DNA from: Pseudalkalibacillus sp. SCS-8
GTDB lineage: Bacteria > Bacillota > Bacilli > Bacillales > Fictibacillaceae
Assembly: GCF_040126055.1 (NCBI RefSeq)
Contig: NZ_CP143541.1
Span: 1,302,001-1,366,000 of the forward strand
Length of the DNA: 64,000 nucleotides
Direction of reading: 5' to 3'
Below are positions 44,078 to 53,072 of the stretch, piece by piece; positions within the stretch are counted from its first letter, which is position 1, and every line of letters begins with the position of its first letter. The position numbers and the translations under genes are program-made. The notes under the pieces were generated by a model. The model saw only the letters and a list, made by a program, of their open reading frames with translations. It ran no database searches and had not been told where the DNA came from.

Positions 44078-45063
44078 TGGCAGCAAAAGAAAAACTGGTA
44101 GAAGTTAGGAACTTGAAGAAACATTTCGACGTCGGTAAAGGCAAAAAGCTTAAGGCTGTTGACGATGTTACTTTCGATATATACCGAGGAGAAACATTAG
44201 GGCTAGTTGGAGAGTCCGGATGTGGTAAATCCACTACAGGACGTACGATTATCCGTTTATATGGTGCAACGGATGGCTCCGTACTTTTCGAGGGCGAAGA
44301 TGTGCACGGCAAGAAGGACAAAGGGAAATTAAAGCAATTCAACCGTAAGATGCAAATGATTTTCCAGGATCCATATGCATCTTTAAACCCGAGAATGACT
44401 GTAAAAGATATCATTGCAGAGGGCATTGATATCCATGGATTGGCCAAATCGAAAGAGGACCGCCTCAATCGTGTTTATGAGCTACTTGAAACAGTCGGAT
44501 TGAACAAAGAACACGCGAACCGTTATCCTCACGAATTCAGTGGCGGTCAACGTCAGCGTATCGGTATAGCCCGTGCATTAGCTGTCGATCCAGAATTCAT
44601 CATCGCAGATGAACCTATTTCTGCACTGGACGTATCTATTCAGGCACAGGTTGTCAATCTGATGCAGAAGCTTCAACGTGAGCGCGGATTGACGTACTTG
44701 TTCATTGCCCATGACCTTTCCATGGTCAAGCATATCAGTGATAGAGTCGGTGTTATGTACCTTGGTAATATGGTTGAACTAGCCGAAAGTGACACGCTCT
44801 ATGAAGAGCCGCTTCACCCATATACGCAGGCATTGCTATCAGCTATTCCTGTACCAGACCCAGAACTGGAACGAAGCCGTGAACGGATCATCCTGGAAGG
44901 GGATGTTCCGAGTCCAGTTTCTCCACCAAGTGGCTGCCGTTTCCGTACAAGATGTCCACAAGCGATGGATGTTTGTGCGAAAGTGGTGCCAAAGTGGCAG
45001 GAAGCAAGAGAAGGTCACTATGTGGCTTGTCATCTATATGATGATGAAGTAAAAGAAAATTAA
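44077..45063 (+). CDS. oppF: OppF, oligopeptide transporter ATPase
   Basis: A 328-residue ABC ATPase with Walker [10 protein letters not shown], signature FSGGQRQR, Walker [13 protein letters not shown] and H-loop IAHDLS. The C-terminal extension again has four cysteines ([14 protein letters not shown] plus a Cys in VACHL). It is the last gene of oppABCDF and overlaps oppD by 1 nt. Confidence 0.95.
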   Translation: MAAKEKLVEVRNLKKHFDVGKGKKLKAVDDVTFDIYRGETLGLVGESGCGKSTTGRTIIRLYGATDGSVLFEGEDVHGKKDKGKLKQFNRKMQMIFQDPYASLNPRMTVKDIIAEGIDIHGLAKSKEDRLNRVYELLETVGLNKEHANRYPHEFSGGQRQRIGIARALAVDPEFIIADEPISALDVSIQAQVVNLMQKLQRERGLTYLFIAHDLSMVKHISDRVGVMYLGNMVELAESDTLYEEPLHPYTQALLSAIPVPDPELERSRERIILEGDVPSPVSPPSGCRFRTRCPQAMDVCAKVVPKWQEAREGHYVACHLYDDEVKEN

Positions 45064-45071
45064 TGAAATGG

Positions 45072-45108
45072 ATAGAACGATCTCGATTTTGGGATCGTTC
45101 TATTTATA
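45072..45108 (+). terminator. Terminator of oppABCDF
   Basis: ATAGAACGATC / GATCGTTCTAT stem, 10-nt loop, tail TTATATA (weak U tract). Confidence 0.7.
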
Positions 45109-45203
45109 TACAAAGATTTTGCAGAGAATATTGTAATTTTTTCGAAAAGCCTATAGGATAGTAGATAGTAAGGAAAGCAGTAGGATAGGAATGAGGAAAA
45201 GAT

Positions 45204-46058
45204 ATGCGTATTGCTATAGTATTAGATAGTGGAAGTGACTATTTGGGTCAGGAAGAAACGATTGAAACATCGTGCCCTGTGCATGTTGTTTCCTTAAACG
45301 TCAATTTCAAAGGTGAAGAAACCTACTTAGATGGAATAACCATCACGCATGAGGAATTCTACGATAAGATGAGGAACGCCAAGGAATTGCCCAAGACAAG
45401 TCAGCCTGCTCCTCAAAAGTTTCATGATACATTCAAACATATTCTTAATGATGGCTATTCAATTATCTATCTAGGTATGGCTAGTGGCTTGAGTGGAACA
45501 TATCAAAGTGCCAACGTCGCTAAAGAGATGCTATCTGAAGAAGAACAATCTAGACTTTTCTTGATTGACACAGGTACAGTATCTGCGGGTGTCATTTGTT
45601 TATTGGACTATGCAGATAAGTTGATTCAACAAGGAAAAACCGTTGAAGAGATTTATCATGACGTTGAAGAAAAGAAAAAACAAGTTTCAGGGATCATTTT
45701 ACTTGAAACGCTTGAAAATTTGGTGAAAGGCGGACGGATCTCAGCAATACAAGGCAGAGTTGCTGGCTTCTTGAACATCAAACCGCTTATAAAAGTGAAA
45801 GATGGTGCTGTTGAAACCTTAGAGAATTTCCGAGGAAAGAAAAAGGGGATTCGAAAAGTGGCTGAAATGGTACAGGAATGGAAAGAAAATCATGAGGAAC
45901 TCTTTATCGTCCATAGTTATCCATCACGACAAATGGTGATTGATTCATTCAAGGACCAATTCTCACTGAATTCGTTCAAGAAAATTCGCTATATCAAATT
46001 AGGTAGCGTGATCGGGACGTATGGTGGAGAAAATTCCATAGGGTTCATTAAGTATTAA
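45204..46058 (+). CDS. DegV family fatty-acid-binding protein (second copy)
   Basis: A 284-residue DegV/FakB-type protein: IVLDSGSDYLG, the TSQPAPQKF loop, SGLSGTYQSAN, LENLVKGGRISA and a C-terminal GSVIGTYGGENSIG. It is shorter and more divergent than the copy at 13724 and probably binds a different acyl group for the FakA kinase. The gene stands alone between the opp terminator and its own terminator. Confidence 0.9.
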   Translation: MRIAIVLDSGSDYLGQEETIETSCPVHVVSLNVNFKGEETYLDGITITHEEFYDKMRNAKELPKTSQPAPQKFHDTFKHILNDGYSIIYLGMASGLSGTYQSANVAKEMLSEEEQSRLFLIDTGTVSAGVICLLDYADKLIQQGKTVEEIYHDVEEKKKQVSGIILLETLENLVKGGRISAIQGRVAGFLNIKPLIKVKDGAVETLENFRGKKKGIRKVAEMVQEWKENHEELFIVHSYPSRQMVIDSFKDQFSLNSFKKIRYIKLGSVIGTYGGENSIGFIKY

Positions 46059-46087
46059 CAGTTCTGGCATACAGAACTGTTTTTTTA
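46057..46087 (+). terminator. Intrinsic terminator after second degV gene
   Basis: AACAGTTCTG / CAGAACTGTT with a 5-nt loop, then TTTTTT. The stop codon lies in the stem. Confidence 0.9.
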
Positions 46088-46175
46088 TTGTTTATTTTTA
46101 TAGAAGGAATCATCAGAGCTTGTGTATAATACTTCATAAAAACTCGTATAAATGGAGTGGAGGGGGTTTTTGGAA

Positions 46176-46592
46176 ATGATTTTTTATCAGTATGACCCTG
46201 ACATGGACCACGAGTTTGTCAGTAACCTTATCGACAGAGGCTTGATTAAGATTCCTGAAACATCCAGCATGAAGGGTAACCGAATCCAAGTAACTGACAA
46301 GGATGAAATCTTTTTATTTTCAAACGACCACGAAGAGGTAGGGCTCATTTGGCTTGTTATACAAGATCGGCATTCTATGGATGTCCATGGTTTATATATG
46401 GATGAACGCATTGATTCCGATCGTTTGAAAGGGAAATTCATGAGTTTTGCTGTCAAAAGGGCGCGGTATTTAAACCTAGATACGGTACGTTTCCATATGG
46501 ATCAGGCAATTGAAGAGGGGACCCAGGTTGCAGATGGACTGGGTTGTGTCAAAATCCAGCTCGAAGGTCAAACGGTACATTGTACCCTGTGA
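46176..46592 (+). CDS. Hypothetical protein, GNAT-like remnant
   Basis: A 138-residue protein. The middle (VGLIWLVIQDRHSMDVHGLY) and KRARYLNLDTVRFHMD resemble the beta-strand and helix pattern of GNAT acetyltransferases, but the acetyl-CoA loop Q/RxxGxG/A is absent, so activity is doubtful. ATG 46176 has GGAGGGGG 9 nt upstream. It sits where B. subtilis has yjbB, but I see no reason to equate them. Function unknown. Confidence 0.6.
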   Translation: MIFYQYDPDMDHEFVSNLIDRGLIKIPETSSMKGNRIQVTDKDEIFLFSNDHEEVGLIWLVIQDRHSMDVHGLYMDERIDSDRLKGKFMSFAVKRARYLNLDTVRFHMDQAIEEGTQVADGLGCVKIQLEGQTVHCTL

Positions 46593-46596
46593 GATA

Positions 46597-47136
46597 TCAA
46601 CTCGTTTGTTGAAATCTGGCCGTACTTTGATCCTGTTGGATTTTTTCATCCAATTTCCTAATTAATTTTACTGCTTTCTCATACGCCATCATCCGATAAT
46701 GATGTTTTCCATCTGGTTCTTCATCCGCTTCATCTGCCAATTTGACGACCTTTTGAAGGGGACTCAACTTTAACGTTCCTTCTGGGAGATAAGAGTCTGT
46801 ATGCAGTAAAATAGCAAGGGATATTTCTTTGGCCGTCTCTCTGTCCTCACCTAATTCGATCAATATTTTATGAGCTCGCTCAGCCCCTTTGATGGCATGA
46901 ATATCATTGGCTCTGTATCTTTCAAAGTCCCATTGGCCATCCTCTCGATACCAAGTATGGTGACCGATATCATGGAGCAGGGCAGCTTTACAAGCAAGGG
47001 ACGGATTGACATCGTATTCCTTTGCAAGCTTGAAAGCATGATAACTGGAGGCAATAGCATGCACGACTCCGGATCTTTGAATATGTTTTTGGGCTTTTGG
47101 ATGTTCAAATAATTCCAATAGAGTTGGTTTATGCAT
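46597..47136 (-). CDS. HD domain-containing protein
   Basis: A 179-residue metal-dependent phosphohydrolase of the HD family. The first His is in VHAIASSYHAF, the HD pair in ALLHDIGHHTW, and later ILLHTDSY and KLADEAD complete the metal site. Such small HD proteins act on nucleotides or nucleotide second messengers; the substrate is unknown. The stop is 4 nt from that of the convergent preceding gene. SD GGGAGG. Confidence 0.87.
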   Translation of the reverse strand: MHKPTLLELFEHPKAQKHIQRSGVVHAIASSYHAFKLAKEYDVNPSLACKAALLHDIGHHTWYREDGQWDFERYRANDIHAIKGAERAHKILIELGEDRETAKEISLAILLHTDSYLPEGTLKLSPLQKVVKLADEADEEPDGKHHYRMMAYEKAVKLIRKLDEKIQQDQSTARFQQTS

Positions 47137-47380
47137 TCGAATTCCTCCCTCTTTTGAGTATATTGTTCAAAAATATAGCATGTTTTTAAGTGCACTTCAA
47201 GTGAAATTGTCTTCCATATAAGTGACTTCCACGTCAAGGGAAATTTTCTTACAATAATCGCAAGTTTCTCATGTGGAAATGGAAATTTGATGAAATATGT
47301 GTCGAAAGTTACTTTTCATGAAATGAATGGTTTTTTATAATAGTAATTATACATTTACATCATTAGAGGAGGATCGGAAT

Positions 47381-48571
47381 ATGGGGATGTTAAAAGTCAT
47401 CATGTCAGTATTTCTTCTATCTTTCCCACAATGGGAGATGGCAGAAGAGAAGCAAAACCATCAGATCTCATTACACCAAGGGATTCAATCTCATTTTATG
47501 AAAAGAGAACTCCCTGAAAATTTACCACGATTTGTTTATGATTCAGGATTGTCATTCGAATATCCCGATGCAGTTCGAGGCATTTATGTAACGGGGCATT
47601 CAGCAGGAGGAAGTCGATTTGAAAAACTCATCTCATTAATCAATACAACCGATCTGAACGCTATGGTCATAGACATTAAGGATGACCATGGGAATATCAC
47701 CTACATACCAGATGAGGAATCCTCCTTACAACCATTCGGTAAGCCATTCATCAAAGATCCGAGGAAAATGCTTGAAACACTTGAAAAGCATCAAATCTAT
47801 CCAATAGCACGTATTGTCGTGTTCAAAGATTCGATCCTCGCTAAGAAGAAGCCTGAGCTCTCCTTTAAGGATGGAAATACGGTTTGGAAAAATCGTCGTG
47901 GCGAGGCATTTGTCAATCCATTCATGAAAGAGGTTTGGGAGCATAATTTGGCGATTGCTATTGAAGCTGCGAAGTTAGGCTTCAGGGAAATCCAGTTTGA
48001 CTACGTTCGGTTCCCTGAAGGGTTCGAGAAGCGTGATACGACTTTAAATTACAACATGGGGGATTACGCTAAATTGGATGTGGAGAATGTCCAAAAGCGT
48101 GTGACAGCTGTTACAGATTTCGTGGCATATGCAAAAGAACAGTTGGAACCCTATAATGTTGACGTATCAGTGGATATTTTCGGATATACAGCAACCTTAC
48201 CAGAAGCACCTGGAATCGGTCAGAACTTCACGAAAATCGCGAGTCACGTAGATGTCATTTCATCTATGATCTATCCAAGTCATTGGACCTCATATTTTGG
48301 TATAGCTAAGCCTGATTTGGAGCCGTATCGTCTTGTAACGGAATATGCGAAGATGGAAAAGAAAAAACTTGCTGAATTGGAATCACCGCCTACGTCACGG
48401 CCTTGGATCCAAGACTTTACAGCATCATACCTGGGAGCTGGGAACTACAGAGTTTATGGGAAGGCTGAAGTCGAGGCACAGATAAGAGCATTGAATGAAA
48501 ACGGAATTAAAGAATTCCTTTTGTGGGATGCCGGCAATACCTATACACCAAATGTGGATTATACACCTTAA
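47381..48571 (+). CDS. Putative glycoside hydrolase, DUF4015 family
   Basis: A 396-residue protein with a signal-like start (MLKVIMSVFLLSFP) and a TIM-barrel domain of the DUF4015 type. Key pieces are GIYVTGHSAGG, LNAMVIDIKDDHGNITY, REIQFDYVRFPEGF and VSVDIFGYTA, with SSMIYPSHW. The family is related to glycosidases and polysaccharide deacetylases of the cell surface. Its substrate is unknown. ATG 47381 with AGAGGAGG is used; the earlier in-frame ATG at 47327 has no SD. Confidence 0.85.
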   Translation: MGMLKVIMSVFLLSFPQWEMAEEKQNHQISLHQGIQSHFMKRELPENLPRFVYDSGLSFEYPDAVRGIYVTGHSAGGSRFEKLISLINTTDLNAMVIDIKDDHGNITYIPDEESSLQPFGKPFIKDPRKMLETLEKHQIYPIARIVVFKDSILAKKKPELSFKDGNTVWKNRRGEAFVNPFMKEVWEHNLAIAIEAAKLGFREIQFDYVRFPEGFEKRDTTLNYNMGDYAKLDVENVQKRVTAVTDFVAYAKEQLEPYNVDVSVDIFGYTATLPEAPGIGQNFTKIASHVDVISSMIYPSHWTSYFGIAKPDLEPYRLVTEYAKMEKKKLAELESPPTSRPWIQDFTASYLGAGNYRVYGKAEVEAQIRALNENGIKEFLLWDAGNTYTPNVDYTP

Positions 48572-48581
48572 CGAAAGTATG

Positions 48582-48621
48582 AAAGAGTGTGATACCTTGT
48601 AAAGGTTCACACTCTTTTTTT
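48582..48621 (+). terminator. Intrinsic terminator after DUF4015 gene
   Basis: AAAGAGTGTGA / TCACACTCTTT stem and a T-run. Confidence 0.85.
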
Positions 48622-48658
48622 ATTCTCATCCCCCATTAATGTGGCTGACGATAAATCC

Positions 48659-48844
48659 TTAATTACGGCCGTCCCTTCCGACTTTATGCCATCCTGTTTG
48701 AGTGCTTTTGCTTTTATTCAAGAAGAATTTTGCGTTACCTCTTCCGAAGATTTTGGCAGCAGTACCATGTGTGATGATTCCCATCAGTGCTGTAAGGCCG
48801 ATAATCGATAAGCCGAGTAGTGTCATATCAATGAAAAAGTCCAT
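48659..48844 (-). CDS. Small membrane protein, 61 residues
   Basis: One hydrophobic segment (residues 6-30, MTLLGLSIIGLTALMGIITH) followed by a basic, Gly/Lys/Asn-rich tail that is likely cytoplasmic. ATG 48844 has AAGGAGG with an 8-nt spacer, so it is probably real. No family is recognised. Confidence 0.65.
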   Translation of the reverse strand: MDFFIDMTLLGLSIIGLTALMGIITHGTAAKIFGRGNAKFFLNKSKSTQTGWHKVGRDGRN

Positions 48845-49066
48845 AGCCGATTCCTCCTTGTATGTAACATCCACAATTTTCTAATACTATCATTGTAAAA
48901 GAAGTTTCGTTCCGTGGAAAGAGGGGAATTAATATAGTGCTTATTTAACCCCGGTAACAAGCCTCTCATAAACCATCATTAAACGAAATTTACTCCAATA
49001 TGAAGTTTGAATTTTCATTATTTTGCAATTAAATATATGTCAAAATCCAAAGCGAATCGGAGGTTA

Positions 49067-49075
49067 TGTTATAAT
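49067..49075 (+). promoter_or_regulatory. Extended -10 promoter for yjbC
   Basis: TGTTATAAT. It overlaps the ATG at 49074 of the longer frame, which supports translation starting at 49110 instead. Confidence 0.5.
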
Positions 49076-49109
49076 GAAAGGGAAGAATGGAAAAAGAAAG
49101 GATAGATCA

Positions 49110-49652
49110 ATGAACTGGTACGAAAAATTAAACGAGTATTTTCCTGTAGAAGAAATGAAATCCAAGAAACACATGGAGCTATTGTTAAAGGAAAAAGGGG
49201 ACGTTTACCATAAGGATGAAGGTGAGCATCATGTCCTCATGTACGCTGAATTTGAAGATTTTCTTTTCGTTGATTACATTTATGTATCAGGAGCTGCCCG
49301 AGGTCAGGGAATTGGTCGAAAGTTATTGGAAAAGCTAAAAGAAAAAGGGAAACCGATCATTTTAGAGGTTGAACCTGTAGATTATGAAGATACGGACACC
49401 GAGAAGCGTCAGCGATTCTACAAACGAGAAGGTTTCAAGCATGCCAAGTCGATCGGTTACCGACGCCGCTCTCTAGCGACGAACGAAATCAACGAAATGG
49501 AAATCCTGTATTGGGCACCGAAAGATGAATCAGAAGAAATGGTTTATGAAAGCATGAAGAAAACCTATGAAAAAATTCATACTTATAAGGATGTAGAGTT
49601 GTACGGCAAGTCTTATCAGGATGTAGATGATGTCTTAACATTCGAAGAGTGA
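49110..49652 (+). CDS. yjbC: YjbC, GNAT family acetyltransferase
   Basis: A 180-residue protein beginning MNWYEKLNEYFPVEEMKSKK. The acetyl-CoA-binding motif GAARGQGIGRKLLEKL is intact, followed by the Tyr/Phe region QRFYKREGF. It matches B. subtilis YjbC, which lies next to spx. In this window an RND efflux module and a repeat separate it from spx. SD AAAGGA 8 nt upstream. Confidence 0.88.
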   Translation: MNWYEKLNEYFPVEEMKSKKHMELLLKEKGDVYHKDEGEHHVLMYAEFEDFLFVDYIYVSGAARGQGIGRKLLEKLKEKGKPIILEVEPVDYEDTDTEKRQRFYKREGFKHAKSIGYRRRSLATNEINEMEILYWAPKDESEEMVYESMKKTYEKIHTYKDVELYGKSYQDVDDVLTFEE

Positions 49653-49670
49653 GCAGATGAAAGGACGGTG

Positions 49671-49802
49671 ATGGACATGAAGCGCCGTACTCGAAATAAG
49701 AAGAAGCGTGATTGGTTGAAAGACCTCATAAAAAATAAGCTTCCGGGCTGGACACCTAAACCGACAAAGGGACCAGCATCTCAATCGAAACATACTGCTT
49801 GA
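49671..49802 (+). CDS. Small highly basic protein, 43 residues
   Basis: MDMKRRTRNKKKRDWLKDLI followed by a Pro/Lys/Ser-rich tail ending SKHTA. The SD AAGGA is 5 nt before ATG 49671 (ATG 49677 is an alternative). The net charge is strongly positive, suggesting nucleic-acid or membrane binding, and no family is recognised. It follows yjbC by 18 nt and is probably co-transcribed with it. An antisense ORF here is rejected. Confidence 0.55.
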   Translation: MDMKRRTRNKKKRDWLKDLIKNKLPGWTPKPTKGPASQSKHTA

Positions 49803-49841
49803 TGAAGCTTTTGGCATTGTAAGACACTTGTACAGTCCAAT

Positions 49842-49898
49842 AAAAAGGAGTTGACCATAACACCTATCAGAATAGGTGGCTGGTCAACTCCTTTTTTA
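49842..49898. terminator. Long terminator between the basic peptide and the repeat/RND gene
   Basis: AAAAAGGAGTTGACCA / TGGTCAACTCCTTTTT with an internal ACCTAT / ATAGGT stem; flanking A and T runs suit both directions. Confidence 0.9.
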
Positions 49899-49901
49899 TT
49901 T

Positions 49902-49980
49902 GCTCTGTTAAAGAATGTTGTTGATTTTGAACAGCTTCAGGCGGACGCTTTTGAATATCACCATTAAAAACGAACAGAGC
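49902..49980. repeat. Dispersed palindromic-ended repeat, copy C (perfect ends)
   Basis: 79 bp with perfect 8-bp terminal inverted repeats GCTCTGTT / AACAGAGC. The left part is almost identical to copy B (TTTGAACAGCTTCAGGCGGA). This copy best defines the element's ends. Confidence 0.75.
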
Positions 49981-49994
49981 TCTTTATTTAAGCA

Positions 49995-52900
49995 TTAAAC
50001 TTCGATCAAATCCTCTTTGTATTTCTTTTTCAATTTCCTTTTTTGTTTTATGCGATCGAATAGCAGATAGATGACTGGAATGAAAATTAAACTGATTAAT
50101 GTACCGAATAGCAATCCGAAAACGATGACGATGGCCATTGGCTGTTGAATTTCTGTACCCTCACCTATACCGATCATAAGCGGGATCAACCCTAAGATCG
50201 TTGTCAGGGCTGTCATTAAGATAGGTCTTAACCTAGCTTGTCCGGCTCTCACGACCGCCATTGCGGTTGAACCTGTCCTCTTCTTCAACTGATTGATGTA
50301 ATCTACTAGGACGATCGCATTGTTTACGACAATACCTGTAAGAATCAATATCCCTACAAGTGAGCCTACCCCGAATGGTTGTCCGGTTACGAGCAGTCCG
50401 AACAATATACCGATAATCGTTAGGGGAATGGAAAACATGATGATGAAGGGATAAAAGAATGATTCAAATTGTCCTGCCATTACCATGTATATAAGTACAA
50501 TGGCAAGGGCCAGCGCTCCACTCAATTTAAAGAACGCATCATTCATCTGTTGATTCTGACCTCCGAAGGAAACCTTGTATCCTGGAGGTAAGGAAACCTG
50601 CTCTTTAATACGATTCTTGACATCCTTCACCACATTACCTAAGTCCCGATCTAAAATTGATGCTGTGACACGTATTTCTCTTAGACGATCTGTCCGGTTG
50701 ATTTGACTTGGGCCTTCACCTTGTTTAATTTCTGCAATTGTACCAAGCGTAACCAATTCACCTGAAGGGGACTCGATCTGTAACTCTTCAAGCTCATTCA
50801 CCGTCTCAAGTTTAGAAGGATCGACTCTGAGCTGCACATCAACTTGATTGCCGCTACGGTTAAAGGTTGTTGCAACTTTTCCTGTTGTTGCGTTTTGGAC
50901 AGCAACCGAAACTTGGGCACTTGTAAGTCCGAAACTTGATGCCTTCGCGCGATCGAGCTCAATCTCAATTTGTGGGGTTCCGGTTTCATAGTTCGACTCA
51001 ATCTCACGAACGCCATCAACCTTACTGATTTCCTCTTGAATGTCATCCGATACTGCTTCGAGTGTTCTTAAGTCTGGGCCGGAAATCTCTAAGGAAATAG
51101 GAGACTCGGAAAAGCCATTGTCACTTGCTTGGACAGCAACCTCCGCTTCTTTTATGAACGCAAGCTCCTTACGGATTAATTCTGCCACTTGAACATCAGA
51201 CTTTTGTCTTTCCCCGATTGGTTTCAATAAGATGCTGTACATGGCTTTGTTATTGTTCGTGCCAGCACGGATTGAGAAGTCATTGGAGCCTCCCACCGTT
51301 ACATAATACAGGTCGATTGCTTCGATATCCTGAAGTTTCTCATCAATTTTTTCTGTAGTGCTGAAAGTCCGCTCTGAGGAGCTGCCAGGTGGCAGTTCGA
51401 CTTGTATGCTCACATAGCTTTGGTCCTGAGCAGGCAAAAATTCCGTTCCGATAAAGGGGATGGCACCTAGTGAGATCATCAGGAGGACGAGAGTACTGAT
51501 GATGACTCTTTTCGGATAACGTAAGGCCTTCCTCAATACATACACATATCTTCGCTGTAATCCGATATATTTGCTTCCGATTGTACGCTTTGTTTGTTTC
51601 TTCGCCATAATGCTGGATGAAAGCAAAGGCACAATAATCAATGCAGTGATCAATGAGGCAACCAGTGCATATGTAACACTCAAAGCAAGAGGTTTAAATA
51701 ACTGTGCTGCAAGGCCGTCAACAAAGACGATCGGCAGGAATACCACAACGGTCGTCAAGGTTGAAGCGATGACGGCACCACCTACCTCCTTAGTCCCTTG
51801 AATGGCTGCATTTTTAAGGGAAATCCCTTTTTCTCTCAATCGATAGATGTTTTCGAGAATAACAATTGAATTGTCTACAATCATTCCGACACCTAAAGCC
51901 AATCCTCCTAATGTCAACACATTAAGTGTTTGACCGGAGAAATACATGAAAATGAAAGCAGTCATGACAGAGATGGGTATTGAAAAGCCGACAATCAATG
52001 TACTGCGTAAGTTCCTTAAGAATAAGTAGAGAACGCCAGCTGCAAGCAAACTACCGATAATCATATTGATGAGGACCGCTCGTATGGATTGTTTAATGAA
52101 TTTTGCCTGGTTGAAGATGGTTTCGACTTTTACATCTTCGGACAATTCAAGGTTGTTCAGTTTTTCTTCAACTTTATTTGCGACGGTTACCGTGTTTTCG
52201 CCTGATTGTTTCAGAATTGAGATACCGATACTAGGCTCGCCATTCAAATAACTGATCTGGCTTGCAGTAGCAGTGGTCTCAGTTATCTCTACGATCTTCG
52301 AAAGCTCGACGACCCCACTTTTTGTAGGAATAGGGAGCTGCTTCAATGTGCTGATTGAATCAAATTCTCCAACGACACGAAGCGGGTACTCGAGACCTTC
52401 ATCCTTTATTTTTCCACTCGGTAAGGTGATGTTTTCCCCTGCAAGCACTTGTCTAAGTTGATCGATGGTGAGCCCGTATTGTTTCAATACAGCTGGATCG
52501 ACAGAGATATTCACAACCTTCTCTGTACCACCCTCAATTGTGACGGATGCAACCCCTTCAATGGAATCCAATACTGGTTTGATTTCGTTTTCCACCAATT
52601 TCTTGGCAGATACGAGGTCTCCTCCAGGGGCTTGGATGCCTAGTCTGACAATAGGCAGATCATTAGGATTAAAGCGGAGTACGCGTGGCTGAGGTGCTTC
52701 ATTCGGTAGTTGTTCACGTACAGCGTCCAGCTGCTCACGCATTTTCAGGGCGGCAAAATCCATATCTGTCCCCCAGGTATAAGAAACGATGATTAGGGCT
52801 CCACCGGTTCGTGATACAGATGAGACACTTTCCACATTCGGTATCGTCCCCATGATATTTTCAATTGGCTGTGCTAATAATTTTTCCACTTCTTCTGGAC

Positions 52901-53063
52901 TTGCGCCTTCATATGTAACCGTAACGGCTGCAACAGGAAATGTCAGGTCAGGGAAGAGGTCAACGGGTGTGTTTTTGACACTGACCGCACCTATGATCAA
53001 CATGAAGAGGATGACCATTCCCATTGCAATTGGTCTGAATACGGAAAGTTCTGTTATTTTCAT
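49995..53063 (-). CDS. RND family efflux transporter permease
   Basis: A 1022-residue protein of the AcrB/HAE1 superfamily. The first TM helix follows MKITELSVFRP, with FPDLTFPVAAVTVTYEGASP leading into the first large extracytoplasmic loop, GVGMIVDNSIVILENIYRL near TM4-5 and the C-terminal GIVVNNAIVLVDYIN. Twelve TM segments and two large loops are expected. It is encoded with a lipoprotein adaptor, the usual Gram-positive arrangement (compare SwrC/YerP). It would export lipophilic drugs or lipopeptides. The start is ATG 53063 or GTG 53072. Confidence 0.92.
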   Translation of the reverse strand: MKITELSVFRPIAMGMVILFMLIIGAVSVKNTPVDLFPDLTFPVAAVTVTYEGASPEEVEKLLAQPIENIMGTIPNVESVSSVSRTGGALIIVSYTWGTDMDFAALKMREQLDAVREQLPNEAPQPRVLRFNPNDLPIVRLGIQAPGGDLVSAKKLVENEIKPVLDSIEGVASVTIEGGTEKVVNISVDPAVLKQYGLTIDQLRQVLAGENITLPSGKIKDEGLEYPLRVVGEFDSISTLKQLPIPTKSGVVELSKIVEITETTATASQISYLNGEPSIGISILKQSGENTVTVANKVEEKLNNLELSEDVKVETIFNQAKFIKQSIRAVLINMIIGSLLAAGVLYLFLRNLRSTLIVGFSIPISVMTAFIFMYFSGQTLNVLTLGGLALGVGMIVDNSIVILENIYRLREKGISLKNAAIQGTKEVGGAVIASTLTTVVVFLPIVFVDGLAAQLFKPLALSVTYALVASLITALIIVPLLSSSIMAKKQTKRTIGSKYIGLQRRYVYVLRKALRYPKRVIISTLVLLMISLGAIPFIGTEFLPAQDQSYVSIQVELPPGSSSERTFSTTEKIDEKLQDIEAIDLYYVTVGGSNDFSIRAGTNNNKAMYSILLKPIGERQKSDVQVAELIRKELAFIKEAEVAVQASDNGFSESPISLEISGPDLRTLEAVSDDIQEEISKVDGVREIESNYETGTPQIEIELDRAKASSFGLTSAQVSVAVQNATTGKVATTFNRSGNQVDVQLRVDPSKLETVNELEELQIESPSGELVTLGTIAEIKQGEGPSQINRTDRLREIRVTASILDRDLGNVVKDVKNRIKEQVSLPPGYKVSFGGQNQQMNDAFFKLSGALALAIVLIYMVMAGQFESFFYPFIIMFSIPLTIIGILFGLLVTGQPFGVGSLVGILILTGIVVNNAIVLVDYINQLKKRTGSTAMAVVRAGQARLRPILMTALTTILGLIPLMIGIGEGTEIQQPMAIVIVFGLLFGTLISLIFIPVIYLLFDRIKQKRKLKKKYKEDLIEV

Positions 53064-53072
53064 TACATCCAC

